A stretch of DNA of 43,336 bases, taken from the NCBI GenBank assembly GCA_021648525.1, contig JAKISP010000036.1:1-43336 (forward strand), given 5' to 3'. This document shows positions 1 to 7,534 of the stretch, piece by piece; within the stretch, counting starts at the first letter, position 1, and each line of letters starts with the position of its first letter. The notes under the pieces were generated by a model that was not told the DNA's origin, did no database searches, and saw only the letters and a list, made by a program, of their open reading frames with translations. The position numbers and the translations under genes were made by a program. The stretch is from Gammaproteobacteria bacterium (GTDB lineage: Bacteria > Pseudomonadota > Gammaproteobacteria > SZUA-140).

Positions 1-136
1 TAACGTTGCCGTTTTGTGAGTTGAATGTCGGGTGAATGATCCATGCGTGCTCTCTGCTGTATTTAAAAAGCAGAGCCTGCATTAGCGGTTATCCGCTGGC
101 TAGAGTGTCGTTTGTTTTGCGCTTACCCTACAACAG

Positions 137-169
137 CTAAAACGACGCCGGTTTCTATTTAATCCAGCG
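137..169. repeat. Direct repeat copy 1
   Basis: It begins CTAAAACGACGCCGG and continues with TTTCTATT and, after a small gap, CCAGCG. The same string, with one substitution and a 3-base length difference, recurs at 382-411, 245 bp away. The two copies bracket the palindromic element at 188-269, as expected for a duplicated unit or a small insertion that created a long duplication. Confidence 0.7.
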
Positions 170-187
170 CTATTTTTCTCGTTTCTC

Positions 188-269
188 GTTCCCACGCTCC
201 CGCGTGGGAACGCATACGACAGAAGGTATCGTTGATGCGGTATGGATTATCACGCAGGAGCGTGGGAAC
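188..269. repeat. REP/MITE-like palindromic element
   Basis: The outer ends are inverted repeats: 188-204 (GTTCCCACGCTCCCGCG) and 253-269 are reverse complements with one mismatch. The left end also folds on itself as a perfect 11-bp stem (187-197 with 202-212) around a TCCC loop. The motif GTTCCCACGCTCC/GGAGCGTGGGAAC is, as I recall, a common dispersed intergenic repeat in sulfur-oxidising Gammaproteobacteria. No coding capacity is present. Confidence 0.65.
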
Positions 270-381
270 CAGTAGTCGTGCCTACGACAGCGGAGCGAGT
301 AGAATACGGAACAGGTTCCTACGAAAGGCCGAGGGAATACCGGGAAATTCATAAAATATAAAAATTATTTAATTACCATTC

Positions 382-411
382 CTAAAACGACGCCGGCTTC
401 TATTACCAGCG
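382..411. repeat. Direct repeat copy 2
   Basis: Second copy of the CTAAAACGACGCCGG repeat described at 137-169. It ends 7 bp before the reverse-complement stop codon of csoS1D, so this copy probably marks the original sequence next to the gene and the upstream copy the duplicated one. The direction of duplication is inference. Confidence 0.7.
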
Positions 412-418
412 TATATGA

Positions 419-1051
419 TTAAGTGTAATGGTCTGGGGTAACGCCAGAGAGCCGCTGAACCGCATCGATTGCCGCATGTGCTGCCGTATCAATATCGGCC
501 TCTGAGCCTGCAAGCGTTAGACGCCCGAAAGCACCAACAGCACGTGCATCAACCAGGGTGATGTTCGCGGCTTTTTCCGCCTCGTTCGCGGCATAAACAA
601 TGTAACCAGCAGGCTCAGTTTCAAGGATAAACATGCTTTGGCCTGGCAGAATCATCGAACCTCGTCGATCCTGTCGATTGATCAGTACAGAGTGATCTGG
701 CGTGATCGAACGCACAATCTCACTCCATGCCACGCGACACTTCTGACGATCATCTTCACGTGTTTTCAATGAATGCAATACGGCACGACCCGCTTCACTC
801 ACATCGCTCTGATCTCGATGATGAAAAACCATCGAACCAAACGCGCGCTCAACCACTTGCTGACCAAGATGTACCCGCGTTGCCTTCAACGCCACATCGG
901 TCAAACGGTGTATCGCCATGCCCGGCGCAACTTCCATCCACAGGCACGCATCACCCGGCACAGGTAGAAACCCCTGGGATACCGTCGCCATGTAGGCCGC
1001 TAGTTGCGGCTGCAGCGAATCAATAAATACATAGGTACGTAACTTAATCAT
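419..1051 (-). CDS. csoS1D: CsoS1D, tandem-BMC carboxysome shell protein
   Basis: A 210-residue protein with two BMC domains in tandem. The first is about residues 3-100, starting [18 protein letters not shown]. The second is about 105-203 and includes [12 protein letters not shown] and ETEPAGY. Members form pseudohexameric trimers that stack face to face and have a large gated pore in the alpha-carboxysome shell. The pore-gating Glu-Arg pair known in the cyanobacterial protein is present as E68-R69 in VERAFG. The ATG at 1051 gives the expected family start, though no strong Shine-Dalgarno is visible. It is the last gene of the carboxysome run, directly behind cbbR. Length and sequence are typical and no defect is seen. 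Confidence 0.93.
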   Translation of the reverse strand: MIKLRTYVFIDSLQPQLAAYMATVSQGFLPVPGDACLWMEVAPGMAIHRLTDVALKATRVHLGQQVVERAFGSMVFHHRDQSDVSEAGRAVLHSLKTREDDRQKCRVAWSEIVRSITPDHSVLINRQDRRGSMILPGQSMFILETEPAGYIVYAANEAEKAANITLVDARAVGAFGRLTLAGSEADIDTAAHAAIDAVQRLSGVTPDHYT

Positions 1052-1087
1052 TATTATTTTTCGCCAGGCTTTTTAATCAACACAGGA

Positions 1088-2080
1088 TCAAACATGTTTA
1101 TTAGCCAGTTCTCGCATATTTCGATGCAGCTCGGCAAAATCCTCTCGTAGTTGGTTCATTCTATCACTAATGACAGGCCCGCTCTCCTTTGCAAACTCTA
1201 AAAACTCTTTTGCAATCAGTGATAACTCTTTATCTTTTGTGTGTGCCAGATACCACTTGCGCTCAATCGGAAATCCTTCCACATCAAGCATTCCCACTGG
1301 CCCATTCGCACCTTCGAGACTCAGGGTATGCAGTGACAGCACCGCCACACCAAGCCCCGCAACCACCGTATGTTTAATCGCTTCATTACTACCAAGCTCC
1401 ATTCGAACATTCGGAACCAACCCATGCTCACTGAACAGACGCATAGTCGTATCCCTGATACCAGACCCTACTTCACGCGATATCAACGGCTCCTTTGCTA
1501 ATCGTTCAAGGCTTATATTTGACTCGGTGTAGAGTGGATGAGTCCGTGCCGCCAGCACTACTAGTGGGTTCGGTGCAAAAGGGTACGTCTGCAGATTCAA
1601 TTCTTTTTTAGGCGGCCGGCCTAATATAAAAATATCATCTTCATTGCTTGCGATTCGTTCAAAAATTCGCTCCCTGTTACAGACCTTTAGCGAAATATCG
1701 ATCCCCGGATACTGACGTGAAAAGTCACCCAGAATTTCTGGTGCAAAATATTCTGCCGTTGTGATGACTGCGAGACGCAGTCGCCCTTGATGCATCCCTT
1801 TCAGCCCGGCAATACGTGAATCCAGGTTTGAAAGCGAATCAAAGATCTGGCGAATCGCACGATATAACTCTTCACCGGCCTCAGTAGGCTTAAGCTGTCG
1901 ACCCGACTGATCCAACAGAGGAATGTCCATCACATCAGTCAATTTTTTAAGCTGAGTCGAGACCGTCGGCTGAGTCAAAAAAAGCTCTTCAGCCGCGCGA
2001 GTAAAACTACGCAGCCGCACAATCGATTCAAAAATCTGCATCTGTCTGAACGTCGTATGACGGATCAGATATTCAGGCAT
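1088..2080 (-). CDS. cbbR: CbbR, LysR-type regulator of RubisCO genes
   Basis: LysR-family transcription factor that in autotrophs activates cbb operons in response to metabolites such as RuBP. The N-terminal winged helix-turn-helix is clear (FTRAAEELFLTQPTVS), followed by a periplasmic-binding-protein-like effector domain. The frame stays open to an ATG at 2152 (354 residues). I prefer the ATG at 2080 (330 residues) because AAGGCGGG precedes it and the product then starts close to the DNA-binding domain, as usual in this family; the ATG at 2113 is a third option. The gene is co-directional and sits at the far end of the carboxysome run, whereas cbbR is usually divergent from cbbL. It lies between the PII-like gene and csoS1D, so it may also respond to inorganic-carbon status. 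The family call is firm; the exact target is inferred from context. Confidence 0.85.
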   Translation of the reverse strand: MPEYLIRHTTFRQMQIFESIVRLRSFTRAAEELFLTQPTVSTQLKKLTDVMDIPLLDQSGRQLKPTEAGEELYRAIRQIFDSLSNLDSRIAGLKGMHQGRLRLAVITTAEYFAPEILGDFSRQYPGIDISLKVCNRERIFERIASNEDDIFILGRPPKKELNLQTYPFAPNPLVVLAARTHPLYTESNISLERLAKEPLISREVGSGIRDTTMRLFSEHGLVPNVRMELGSNEAIKHTVVAGLGVAVLSLHTLSLEGANGPVGMLDVEGFPIERKWYLAHTKDKELSLIAKEFLEFAKESGPVISDRMNQLREDFAELHRNMRELANKHV

Positions 2081-2155
2081 GCCCGCCTTAAATCTCGCAT
2101 CGTCCTCAGGCATGCCAATCAGCCTCGCCTGGCAGAATGAGAATCTCAGCAAGCA

Positions 2156-2476
2156 TTAATCGGTTGTCTTATCAAATTTATCAGGCGTGATCACTTGAAC
2201 ATCCGTAATGTAGACTGTCAAATGATGACCTTTTTTAATTTTTCGCTCGATGCTTTCCAGGATCACCTGCATTCTGGACTCAGGCAAAATCGCTTTAACC
2301 ACAATGTTGGTATCAAAACCAGACATATCAGAAAGATGACCAGAGGCGCCTTCTCCGCGAGCAGTGATGATGGTGTAGCCACTGACGCCATATTTTTTAA
2401 ACATGCAGACGAGCCTGGCTTCCAGTGTCTCATTGCAGATGATGTTCAACATTTTTTCAGCGTAAAGCGAAATCAT
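2156..2476 (-). CDS. Carboxysome-associated PII-like protein (CPII/SbtB type)
   Basis: A 106-residue small trimeric PII-like protein judged by length, the beta-alpha-beta pattern and its position next to an SbtA transporter. PII-like partners of SbtA bind adenine nucleotides. A carboxysome-linked homologue (CPII of Thiomonas) was reported to bind ADP/AMP with bicarbonate, so the likely role is gating bicarbonate uptake. The C-terminal half contains the conserved-looking stretch KKGHHLTVYITDVQVI; the extended redox loop of cyanobacterial SbtB (CGPEG) is not seen. A good ribosome-binding site, GGGAAGG, lies 6 bases before the ATG. It follows the transporter by 38 bases and precedes cbbR, forming a transporter-sensor-regulator set. 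Confidence 0.8.
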   Translation of the reverse strand: MISLYAEKMLNIICNETLEARLVCMFKKYGVSGYTIITARGEGASGHLSDMSGFDTNIVVKAILPESRMQVILESIERKIKKGHHLTVYITDVQVITPDKFDKTTD

Positions 2477-2514
2477 TGATTACCTTCCCATTATTAATTC
2501 AGAGCAGCACAAGA

Positions 2515-3522
2515 TCAACCAGCCATCACTTTCGCGAGACTGTGATAGAGCGGAATACCCACAATAACATTAAAGGGAAAGGTTATTCCAAGCGAAAGCG
2601 TCAAATAAAATGATGGATTAGCCTCGGGTATCGCGAGCCGCATTGCGGGTGGTACTGCAATATAAGAGGCGCTCGCCCCTAGCACGCCAACCAGCATCGA
2701 ACCACCCACTGAAAAGTCCAGCATGCTAGCACCGACATAAACGCCAACCACGCCGCCCACTAGCGGCATCACCACACCAAAGGCAGCGAGTACAATACCC
2801 ACCTGTTTAAAATCACCAATACGTCTAGCAGCCACCATTCCCATGTCAAACAGGAATAGACATAACACACCCATAAAAATATCATCGATAAAGGGCTTAA
2901 GCTTATCCATGCCAGACGGTTCAGCAATCGCGCCAATAATCATCGAGCCAATCAGCACTACCACACTGCCATTGGTAAAGGCATCGCGCAGCATCTCTTT
3001 AAAATTACTCTTTTCAGTACTCGCCTCATTAGGAGTGCTTTTAACAGCGCCTTCACGAGCGGCTAGCGTATGACGAGCCTTGGCGGCCAGTATCAAGCCA
3101 ACCACAATCGCAGGTGACTCCATTACCGCCAGCATTATCAGCGGATATGTCTCATATTCAACACTTAAGTTATCCAGGTAGGCAATTGCGGTCAGGAATG
3201 TGCCCGCACTCACCGAACCATAATGGGCGGAGATAGCAGCAGCATCCAGTGGATTCACCTTACGCGTCGCAACCAACGCGAGATAACCAATGACAGGCAA
3301 TGTAAAACCGAGTATCAGCGCCCAGATAATCGACTGAAAAGCGATCGCCATGTCAGCCTTAGCCAACTCGTAACCACCATGCAGACCAATCGCCATCAAT
3401 AAGTAGATAGATAGAACTTTTGCTAAATCAGGTGGAAACTTCAGGTCGGATTTAATCAACCTGGCAATAACACCCAACGCAAAAAACAGCACTGCGGGTA
3501 GTAATAAACTACTCAAACTCAT
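2515..3522 (-). CDS. sbtA: SbtA-family sodium-dependent bicarbonate transporter
   Basis: A 335-residue inner-membrane protein with about ten hydrophobic segments arranged as two inverted halves. The N-terminus reads LLLPAVLFFALGV, and the segment FPPDLAKVLSIYLLMAIGLHGG is a family hallmark. The second half begins near residue 175 and holds another hallmark, LFDMGMVAARR. SbtA proteins import bicarbonate with sodium to feed the carboxysome. The hydrophilic linker at about residues 148-172 (ARHTLAAREGAVKST) separates the halves, as in the family. AAGG and GGAG lie upstream of the ATG. The PII-like gene directly downstream supports a regulated uptake function. Substrate is inferred from family and locus. 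Confidence 0.88.
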   Translation of the reverse strand: MSLSSLLLPAVLFFALGVIARLIKSDLKFPPDLAKVLSIYLLMAIGLHGGYELAKADMAIAFQSIIWALILGFTLPVIGYLALVATRKVNPLDAAAISAHYGSVSAGTFLTAIAYLDNLSVEYETYPLIMLAVMESPAIVVGLILAAKARHTLAAREGAVKSTPNEASTEKSNFKEMLRDAFTNGSVVVLIGSMIIGAIAEPSGMDKLKPFIDDIFMGVLCLFLFDMGMVAARRIGDFKQVGIVLAAFGVVMPLVGGVVGVYVGASMLDFSVGGSMLVGVLGASASYIAVPPAMRLAIPEANPSFYLTLSLGITFPFNVIVGIPLYHSLAKVMAG

Positions 3523-3644
3523 GCCTTAAATCTCCGTTTACTCATAACAATGAACTGTGATCTTTAACCACATTGACTAATAGTTGAGGCACACAAACGC
3601 TGGCTTTAATGTGACTCGATATTGATAACGTGATGGCTGACTAA

Positions 3645-3821
3645 TTAGTCAGGCCACACCCGGCGTGATGCAAAGCCAGTTGCGGCTGATTTTTCTGCTG
3701 TTTTTTTAGCGCGGGCCGCTGGTTTTTTAGCGGCTTTAGGCGCTGCGGCTGGCTTAGTGTCTGCAACAGCTGGCGCTGCTGATTTTTCAACTACATTCGG
3801 TGGCTTTTTCGTTGTACTCAT
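3645..3821 (-). CDS. Small disordered protein, candidate alpha-carboxysome positioning protein McdB
   Basis: A 58-residue gene with ATG at 3821, stop TAA at 3645-3647, and AGGAG placed 8 bases before the start. The product is almost entirely Ala, Lys and Pro (for example KAAKKPAARAKKTAEK), so it is basic and intrinsically disordered. It ends in GFASRRVWPD, with a single Trp three residues from the end. Alpha-type McdB proteins are small disordered adaptors, encoded in carboxysome loci, that carry a conserved Trp at or near the C-terminus and recruit the McdA ATPase to space carboxysomes on the nucleoid. Position (after acRAF, before sbtA) and the terminal Trp motif support that call. No McdA/ParA gene is present in the window. 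Alternatives are a histone H1-like basic peptide or a cargo peptide binding the shell. It is shorter than the McdB of Halothiobacillus. Confidence 0.6.
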   Translation of the reverse strand: MSTTKKPPNVVEKSAAPAVADTKPAAAPKAAKKPAARAKKTAEKSAATGFASRRVWPD

Positions 3822-3855
3822 CTCTTATACTCCTAAATTAAAACACGCCCAGCGT

Positions 3856-4131
3856 CTAGCTAGCGTCGATTGTTCGCGGTGTCGACGGTGCTAACTCATC
3901 CAGCATCGCTGCATAACGCTTAATGTTTTCGTTAACTTCACTCTCTTCTTCTTCAGATTTAAGTGTTATCGATACATGGGTACGTCCAAAGCTCATATCA
4001 GGGTAGTAATCTTCTTTCTCGGCTAGCTCAGCCGCGAGATCAAGAAAATCACGCGTATCGTCATAACTCTCAAACTCAAAGCGTCGCTCAAGGCGCGCCG
4101 GGCGTTTGCGTACTTTCCAGTTATCACTCAT
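3856..4131 (-). CDS. acRAF, alpha-carboxysome RubisCO assembly factor (pterin dehydratase-like)
   Basis: A 91-residue protein of the pterin-4a-carbinolamine dehydratase fold (WKVRKRPARLERRFEFESYDD, then DMSFGRTHVSITLKSE). Carboxysome-linked members have lost the dehydratase role and act as chaperones that help form IA RubisCO fold and assemble. The usual first His pair of the dehydratase active site is not evident (YYPDMSFGRTHVSI keeps one His), which fits the non-enzymatic branch. GGAG lies upstream of the ATG. The gene sits in the standard place between the bacterioferritin-like gene and the candidate mcdB gene. Confidence 0.87.
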   Translation of the reverse strand: MSDNWKVRKRPARLERRFEFESYDDTRDFLDLAAELAEKEDYYPDMSFGRTHVSITLKSEEEESEVNENIKRYAAMLDELAPSTPRTIDAS

Positions 4132-4148
4132 TGGGGGGTGCTCCCGTC

Positions 4149-4601
4149 TTATTTCTTAACAGGCAGTTGGTCGCCTGATATTTCCTGCCACCATTGATCT
4201 AAGCCGGTAGCATGCTGCTGCTCTTCTTTTAGCAGCGCTTCAAAAAAAATTCGGTTTTCATGGTCCTGCGCGCGTTGACAATACTGCACGGCCTGGGCAT
4301 AAAAATTGACAATTTCTGTCTCTAAATTAAAGGTGTGCTGGATCAACTCGGATAGCGATCCATCGAGGCGGGCTGGCCTCAAACTACTTGCAGACGGTGC
4401 CACACCAACAGCCAGCATTCGACCGATAATCCGCTCTGCATGTTCCATCTCTTCCTGCGCCTCAAGACGGAATTTATCTCCGACCTGCGGCATGCCACGA
4501 AGCGACAACATCCTGGCCAAAGAGAGATACTGCTGAACGGCGGAAAATTCAAAACTTAACGCTCGCCCCAGGTATCCCAGTATCACTGGATCTTGTGTCA
4601 T
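4149..4601 (-). CDS. Bacterioferritin-like four-helix protein of the carboxysome operon
   Basis: About 150 residues forming a ferritin-like four-helix bundle. Metal-ligand motifs are visible: E in LSFEFSAVQQY, E and H in EEMEHAERI, and a last-helix pair in EEQQHA. Such genes are a regular part of proteobacterial cso operons, but their role, possibly iron or redox control near the carboxysome, is not established. An in-frame TTG lies one codon upstream (4604); the ATG at 4601 is the better start. A hairpin-forming inverted repeat separates it from the csoS1 genes. Confidence 0.85.
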   Translation of the reverse strand: MTQDPVILGYLGRALSFEFSAVQQYLSLARMLSLRGMPQVGDKFRLEAQEEMEHAERIIGRMLAVGVAPSASSLRPARLDGSLSELIQHTFNLETEIVNFYAQAVQYCQRAQDHENRIFFEALLKEEQQHATGLDQWWQEISGDQLPVKK

Positions 4602-4635
4602 CAACTACGCTGCCTGCTACTTAACGAATCGAGCC

Positions 4636-4670
4636 GGGTGTAACGATAAACAATCGCTCACGCTACACCC
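4636..4670 (-). other. Hairpin between csoS1 and bacterioferritin-like gene
   Basis: On the minus-strand transcript, GGGTGTA and TACACCC form a 7-bp stem, with AGCGAT and ATCGTT pairing inside it. There is no U-tract after it, so it is more likely an mRNA-processing or attenuation element that lowers downstream expression relative to the abundant shell genes than a full terminator. That role is inferred from position only. Confidence 0.4.
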
Positions 4671-4684
4671 AGACTCTTATCGAA

Positions 4685-4975
4685 TTACGCGGTACCTAAT
4701 ACAGGCTCAACTTCTTTGTGAGGACGCGCAATGATGTGTGCCGCAACAAGGCCGTCACCCACACGCTCACATGCATCAGCGCCAGCGCGAACAGCTGCGT
4801 TTACTGCACCTGTTTCGCCACGAACCAGGATGGTGACGTAACCGCCGCCAACAAATTCACGACCGATCAGGCGTACTTCTGCAGCTTTGGTCATAGCGTC
4901 TGCTGCTTCGATTGCTGGAACCAGACCGCGAGTTTCAATCATTCCCAGTGCGATACCGTATGTGTCATTTGCCAT
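4685..4975 (-). CDS. csoS1: CsoS1 hexameric carboxysome shell protein (copy 2)
   Basis: A 96-residue single BMC-domain protein that tiles the facets of the alpha-carboxysome shell as hexamers with a small central pore. The sequence begins [20 protein letters not shown] and has the typical [12 protein letters not shown] and RPHKEVEP. It differs from the neighbouring copy mainly at the C-terminus (ending LGTA) and at an Ala/Ser near residue 31. GAGGAG precedes the ATG. It follows copy 1 by 31 bases. Which of CsoS1A, B or C it matches cannot be decided here. Confidence 0.95.
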   Translation of the reverse strand: MANDTYGIALGMIETRGLVPAIEAADAMTKAAEVRLIGREFVGGGYVTILVRGETGAVNAAVRAGADACERVGDGLVAAHIIARPHKEVEPVLGTA

Positions 4976-5006
4976 GATAATTCTCCTCTATGGATTAAGT
5001 TTAAAA

Positions 5007-5315
5007 TTACAGAGTGCGGTTTGAATCGCTGCTCATTGTCAATACAGGCTCAACTTCTTTGTGTGGGCGAGCAATGATGTGTGCAGCAACAAGACCGTCA
5101 CCCACACGCTCACATGCATCAGCACCCGCGCGAACTGCCGCGTTAACTGCACCTGTTTCGCCGCGTACCAGGATGGTGACGTAACCGCCACCAACAAATT
5201 CACGGCCAACCAAACGGACTTCAGCCGATTTAGTCATGGCATCCGCAGCTTCAATAGCTGGAACCAAGCCGCGTGTTTCAATCATACCTAACGCAATACC
5301 GTATTCATTTGCCAT
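5007..5315 (-). CDS. csoS1: CsoS1 hexameric carboxysome shell protein (copy 1)
   Basis: A 102-residue single BMC-domain shell protein, nearly identical to copy 2 over the first ~91 residues but with a longer tail, [10 protein letters not shown]. In Halothiobacillus one of three CsoS1 paralogues also has a C-terminal extension (CsoS1B); whether this copy is orthologous is open. GGAG lies 8 bases upstream of the ATG. It follows csoS4B and is the first of the two facet-protein genes. Confidence 0.95.
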   Translation of the reverse strand: MANEYGIALGMIETRGLVPAIEAADAMTKSAEVRLVGREFVGGGYVTILVRGETGAVNAAVRAGADACERVGDGLVAAHIIARPHKEVEPVLTMSSDSNRTL

Positions 5316-5374
5316 TTTATATCTCCAGTTAGTTTCTCTTAAAATTCGTACTCTTTGAGAGTCGTTGCTCTATT

Positions 5375-5647
5375 TCATGCAGAAGCTGATGATTCAGCTT
5401 CGTCCCAAAAATCTATAATGCCGCATATTGTCAAATCAGTGATGATATGAACCCTTTTCTGCCCCAACGCTTGCCGCGCTGCTGAACCACTGACCGCATA
5501 TACCCAATTACCATCGCATGTACCGATCGTGTCTACCGCGACCTGTATCTTACCTTTCTGATCTCGCAAGATCCGCAATGGCAGTTGCTCCATTCCAGGA
5601 TGGCGATCGGTACAGACCAATGTGCCATCCACCTGAAATATATTCAC
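5375..5647 (-). CDS. csoS4B: CsoS4B pentameric vertex protein
   Basis: A 90-residue member of the CcmL/EutN pentamer family that caps carboxysome vertices. Family signatures are the N-terminal MNIFQVDGTLVCT, DTIGTCDGNWVYAVSGSAAR and the C-terminal TICGIIDFWD. The start is GTG at 5647, placed immediately after the TAA of csoS4A (TAAGTG), which suggests coupled translation at a low level, consistent with only a few pentamers being needed per shell. Confidence 0.93.
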   Translation of the reverse strand: MNIFQVDGTLVCTDRHPGMEQLPLRILRDQKGKIQVAVDTIGTCDGNWVYAVSGSAARQALGQKRVHIITDLTICGIIDFWDEAESSASA

Positions 5648-5896
5648 TTAACTATCCGGATCCCAGTCGTCAATAATACCGACGATGGTGAGATCTGACG
5701 GATACTCTTTGGATCCTGCAGCCTCACGCGCCGCAGAACTCCCGACACAAAGCACCCAGTCACCTGGTGACGCACCCACAGAATCAACAGCAACAAGCTT
5801 TGAACTACCATCCAGAACAACTTGCATATGTTTATGCTTCATCGTTTCGATCCGATTCGTTGATACTAATGGTTTTAAAACCTGACAAATCTTCAT
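5648..5896 (-). CDS. csoS4A: CsoS4A pentameric vertex protein
   Basis: An 82-residue CcmL/EutN-family vertex protein. It shows MKICQVLKPLVSTNR, VDSVGASPGDWVLCVGSSAAR and the closing TIVGIIDDWD typical of CsoS4A. The ATG shares its first base with the last base of the csoSCA stop codon (TAATG), so translation is probably coupled. It pairs with csoS4B; together they close the shell at its vertices. Confidence 0.94.
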   Translation of the reverse strand: MKICQVLKPLVSTNRIETMKHKHMQVVLDGSSKLVAVDSVGASPGDWVLCVGSSAAREAAGSKEYPSDLTIVGIIDDWDPDS

Positions 5897-7431
5897 TAGT
5901 GTCCACCCCCTACTGCGCCAGACTGTGTTGAGCCACCGACTACTTCAATGCTGTTATCAGCCGTGCAATCACGCACAACCAACATGGTATGTATCAGGCC
6001 CCGCTGGGTTTGCTCAGGAAAACGCGCTGCCATCGCCTGTTGCAAACACTCAACTTTTGCAACGGCACGCTCACGAGCACCAGGTACATTGCCATGATAA
6101 TCGTAACGAATCACTACCGGTGCGGGCAAACCACGTTTTATATTCAAACCCGTAAAAATTTTTATCCCGACATCGACATCTATTGCATTTTGCTCAACGG
6201 TTTTTAGATAAGCAAAATAGGTCAAATTGCGTAGTTGAACCTCTTCAAAACCAACCCCCATGCCGATAAATCGTTCCTGGTGGCCAATATCGCTGTAACA
6301 ACCGTTAAAGTGGTTACGCACATAATCAATTTGTGAAATATTATTGAACAGTAATCGCGCCATGAACTTCACCAGGCCTTTGTTATACGCACTACTAGCG
6401 GCAGGATTCTTTTGTTCAATCAATTCACTAATAACACGTTCGCTGTCAGCTGGATTAGCATCAAGTGTGGCATCATAAACTTCCTGTGCATCGACATAGT
6501 TTTCGCCATCCGGATTACCGTTCGCATCTGGACAGTGAATACGTATCGCGTCATTGTCGGTATCAATACCGATCAACATCAAATCTATCGAGGCACCACA
6601 ACAAAAACTATTCTGTACGCCCTGCTGGAATGCCAGCAAACGTGACATCGCGCCTTCGGCTGCTTTAACCGCATCACTGCCGTGGGCTGCACAGCCTTCC
6701 TGGTCAGGCAAACTACTACTATAGTGATAAACCGCCGCTTTAAGATAACGGGTAGGTTCAGAAGCACTATTGGGTAGCGATTCACTCAGGCGTTTGTGTT
6801 CCACTTCTACCCATTTTTGCAGGCTGTCTTCCACATCAAACATCGCGCCAGCATAAGACTTACGTCGCACACCTTTATAGGGTAAACGCAACACGTAACT
6901 AATCGTGTGCGCCAGGCGACCATCGGCACAGGGAGAAAAATCCAGTGTGTGAAATCCACAGCTTTCAATAAAACGCTGAAAATCTGCATCACTCTCCTGT
7001 GCTAATGGTTTTTCGCCATAAAACTCATCGGCAAAACGCTGGAAAGTTTCAAATACACACCAAGCGTATAACTTGCCCATGTCTAATGGCGCTATCCAGG
7101 TGTTTTCCAACAAATGTCCGGGAAACTCCAGGCTTAATAACAGTCGACCAAGCTCCTGCGCCTTGATAACAAAATTAGTGTCGTGCTGATATTGGGCGAT
7201 TTCACGCAACACCGGCTCGATTTTATCGAAGGCCGCTTTACTGCGACTTTCATAAGCATGTAGACAGTCATTTTCAGCAATATGCGTCAATGGATGCGAG
7301 CCTGATGAATGCAACCGTACAACATTTCCAGCTCTGGAACGTTGACGATGTGCAACATCTGCAGCAGTACGAACACGATTTGATCGTGCCTGCCCCAGTT
7401 GCCCTGCTCTTTTTTGTCTACCTACCAACAT
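5896..7431 (-). CDS. csoSCA: CsoSCA carboxysomal beta-type carbonic anhydrase
   Basis: A 511-residue shell-associated carbonic anhydrase that converts bicarbonate to CO2 inside the carboxysome. The catalytic set is intact: zinc ligands C168, H236 and C247, and the Asp-Arg dyad D170/R172 in CADGR. The C-terminal half is the degenerate second catalytic domain known in this family. The N-terminal ~50 residues are basic and disordered (RQKRAGQLGQARSNR), as in homologues where this part attaches the enzyme to RubisCO. Length matches the ~514 residues of the Halothiobacillus protein. It lies 103 bases after csoS2. Confidence 0.95.
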   Translation of the reverse strand: MLVGRQKRAGQLGQARSNRVRTAADVAHRQRSRAGNVVRLHSSGSHPLTHIAENDCLHAYESRSKAAFDKIEPVLREIAQYQHDTNFVIKAQELGRLLLSLEFPGHLLENTWIAPLDMGKLYAWCVFETFQRFADEFYGEKPLAQESDADFQRFIESCGFHTLDFSPCADGRLAHTISYVLRLPYKGVRRKSYAGAMFDVEDSLQKWVEVEHKRLSESLPNSASEPTRYLKAAVYHYSSSLPDQEGCAAHGSDAVKAAEGAMSRLLAFQQGVQNSFCCGASIDLMLIGIDTDNDAIRIHCPDANGNPDGENYVDAQEVYDATLDANPADSERVISELIEQKNPAASSAYNKGLVKFMARLLFNNISQIDYVRNHFNGCYSDIGHQERFIGMGVGFEEVQLRNLTYFAYLKTVEQNAIDVDVGIKIFTGLNIKRGLPAPVVIRYDYHGNVPGARERAVAKVECLQQAMAARFPEQTQRGLIHTMLVVRDCTADNSIEVVGGSTQSGAVGGGH

Positions 7432-7534
7432 ATGCCTAAATCTATAAAGTTCCAGTTCAGTTAAAACGTTCTGGATTCAGGGAGACAGTAACTATCTCCC
7501 TGGAACCCATTACTTCTTTACAACAACGCAGGGC

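Larger units (their letters stand above)
1..418. other. Non-coding region downstream of csoS1D
   Basis: No convincing gene is seen here. It contains a short inverted repeat (52-58 with 69-75, CTCTGCT/AGCAGAG), a REP/MITE-like palindromic element (188-269) and a pair of direct repeats (137-169 and 382-411). The stretch looks like a site where small non-autonomous repeats accumulate. No clear U-tract terminator for the carboxysome gene run was recognised. Confidence 0.6.

Noticed and set aside
170-352. 60-residue open frame on the plus strand
   Set aside because: It runs straight through the palindromic element, has no ribosome-binding site and encodes no plausible protein.
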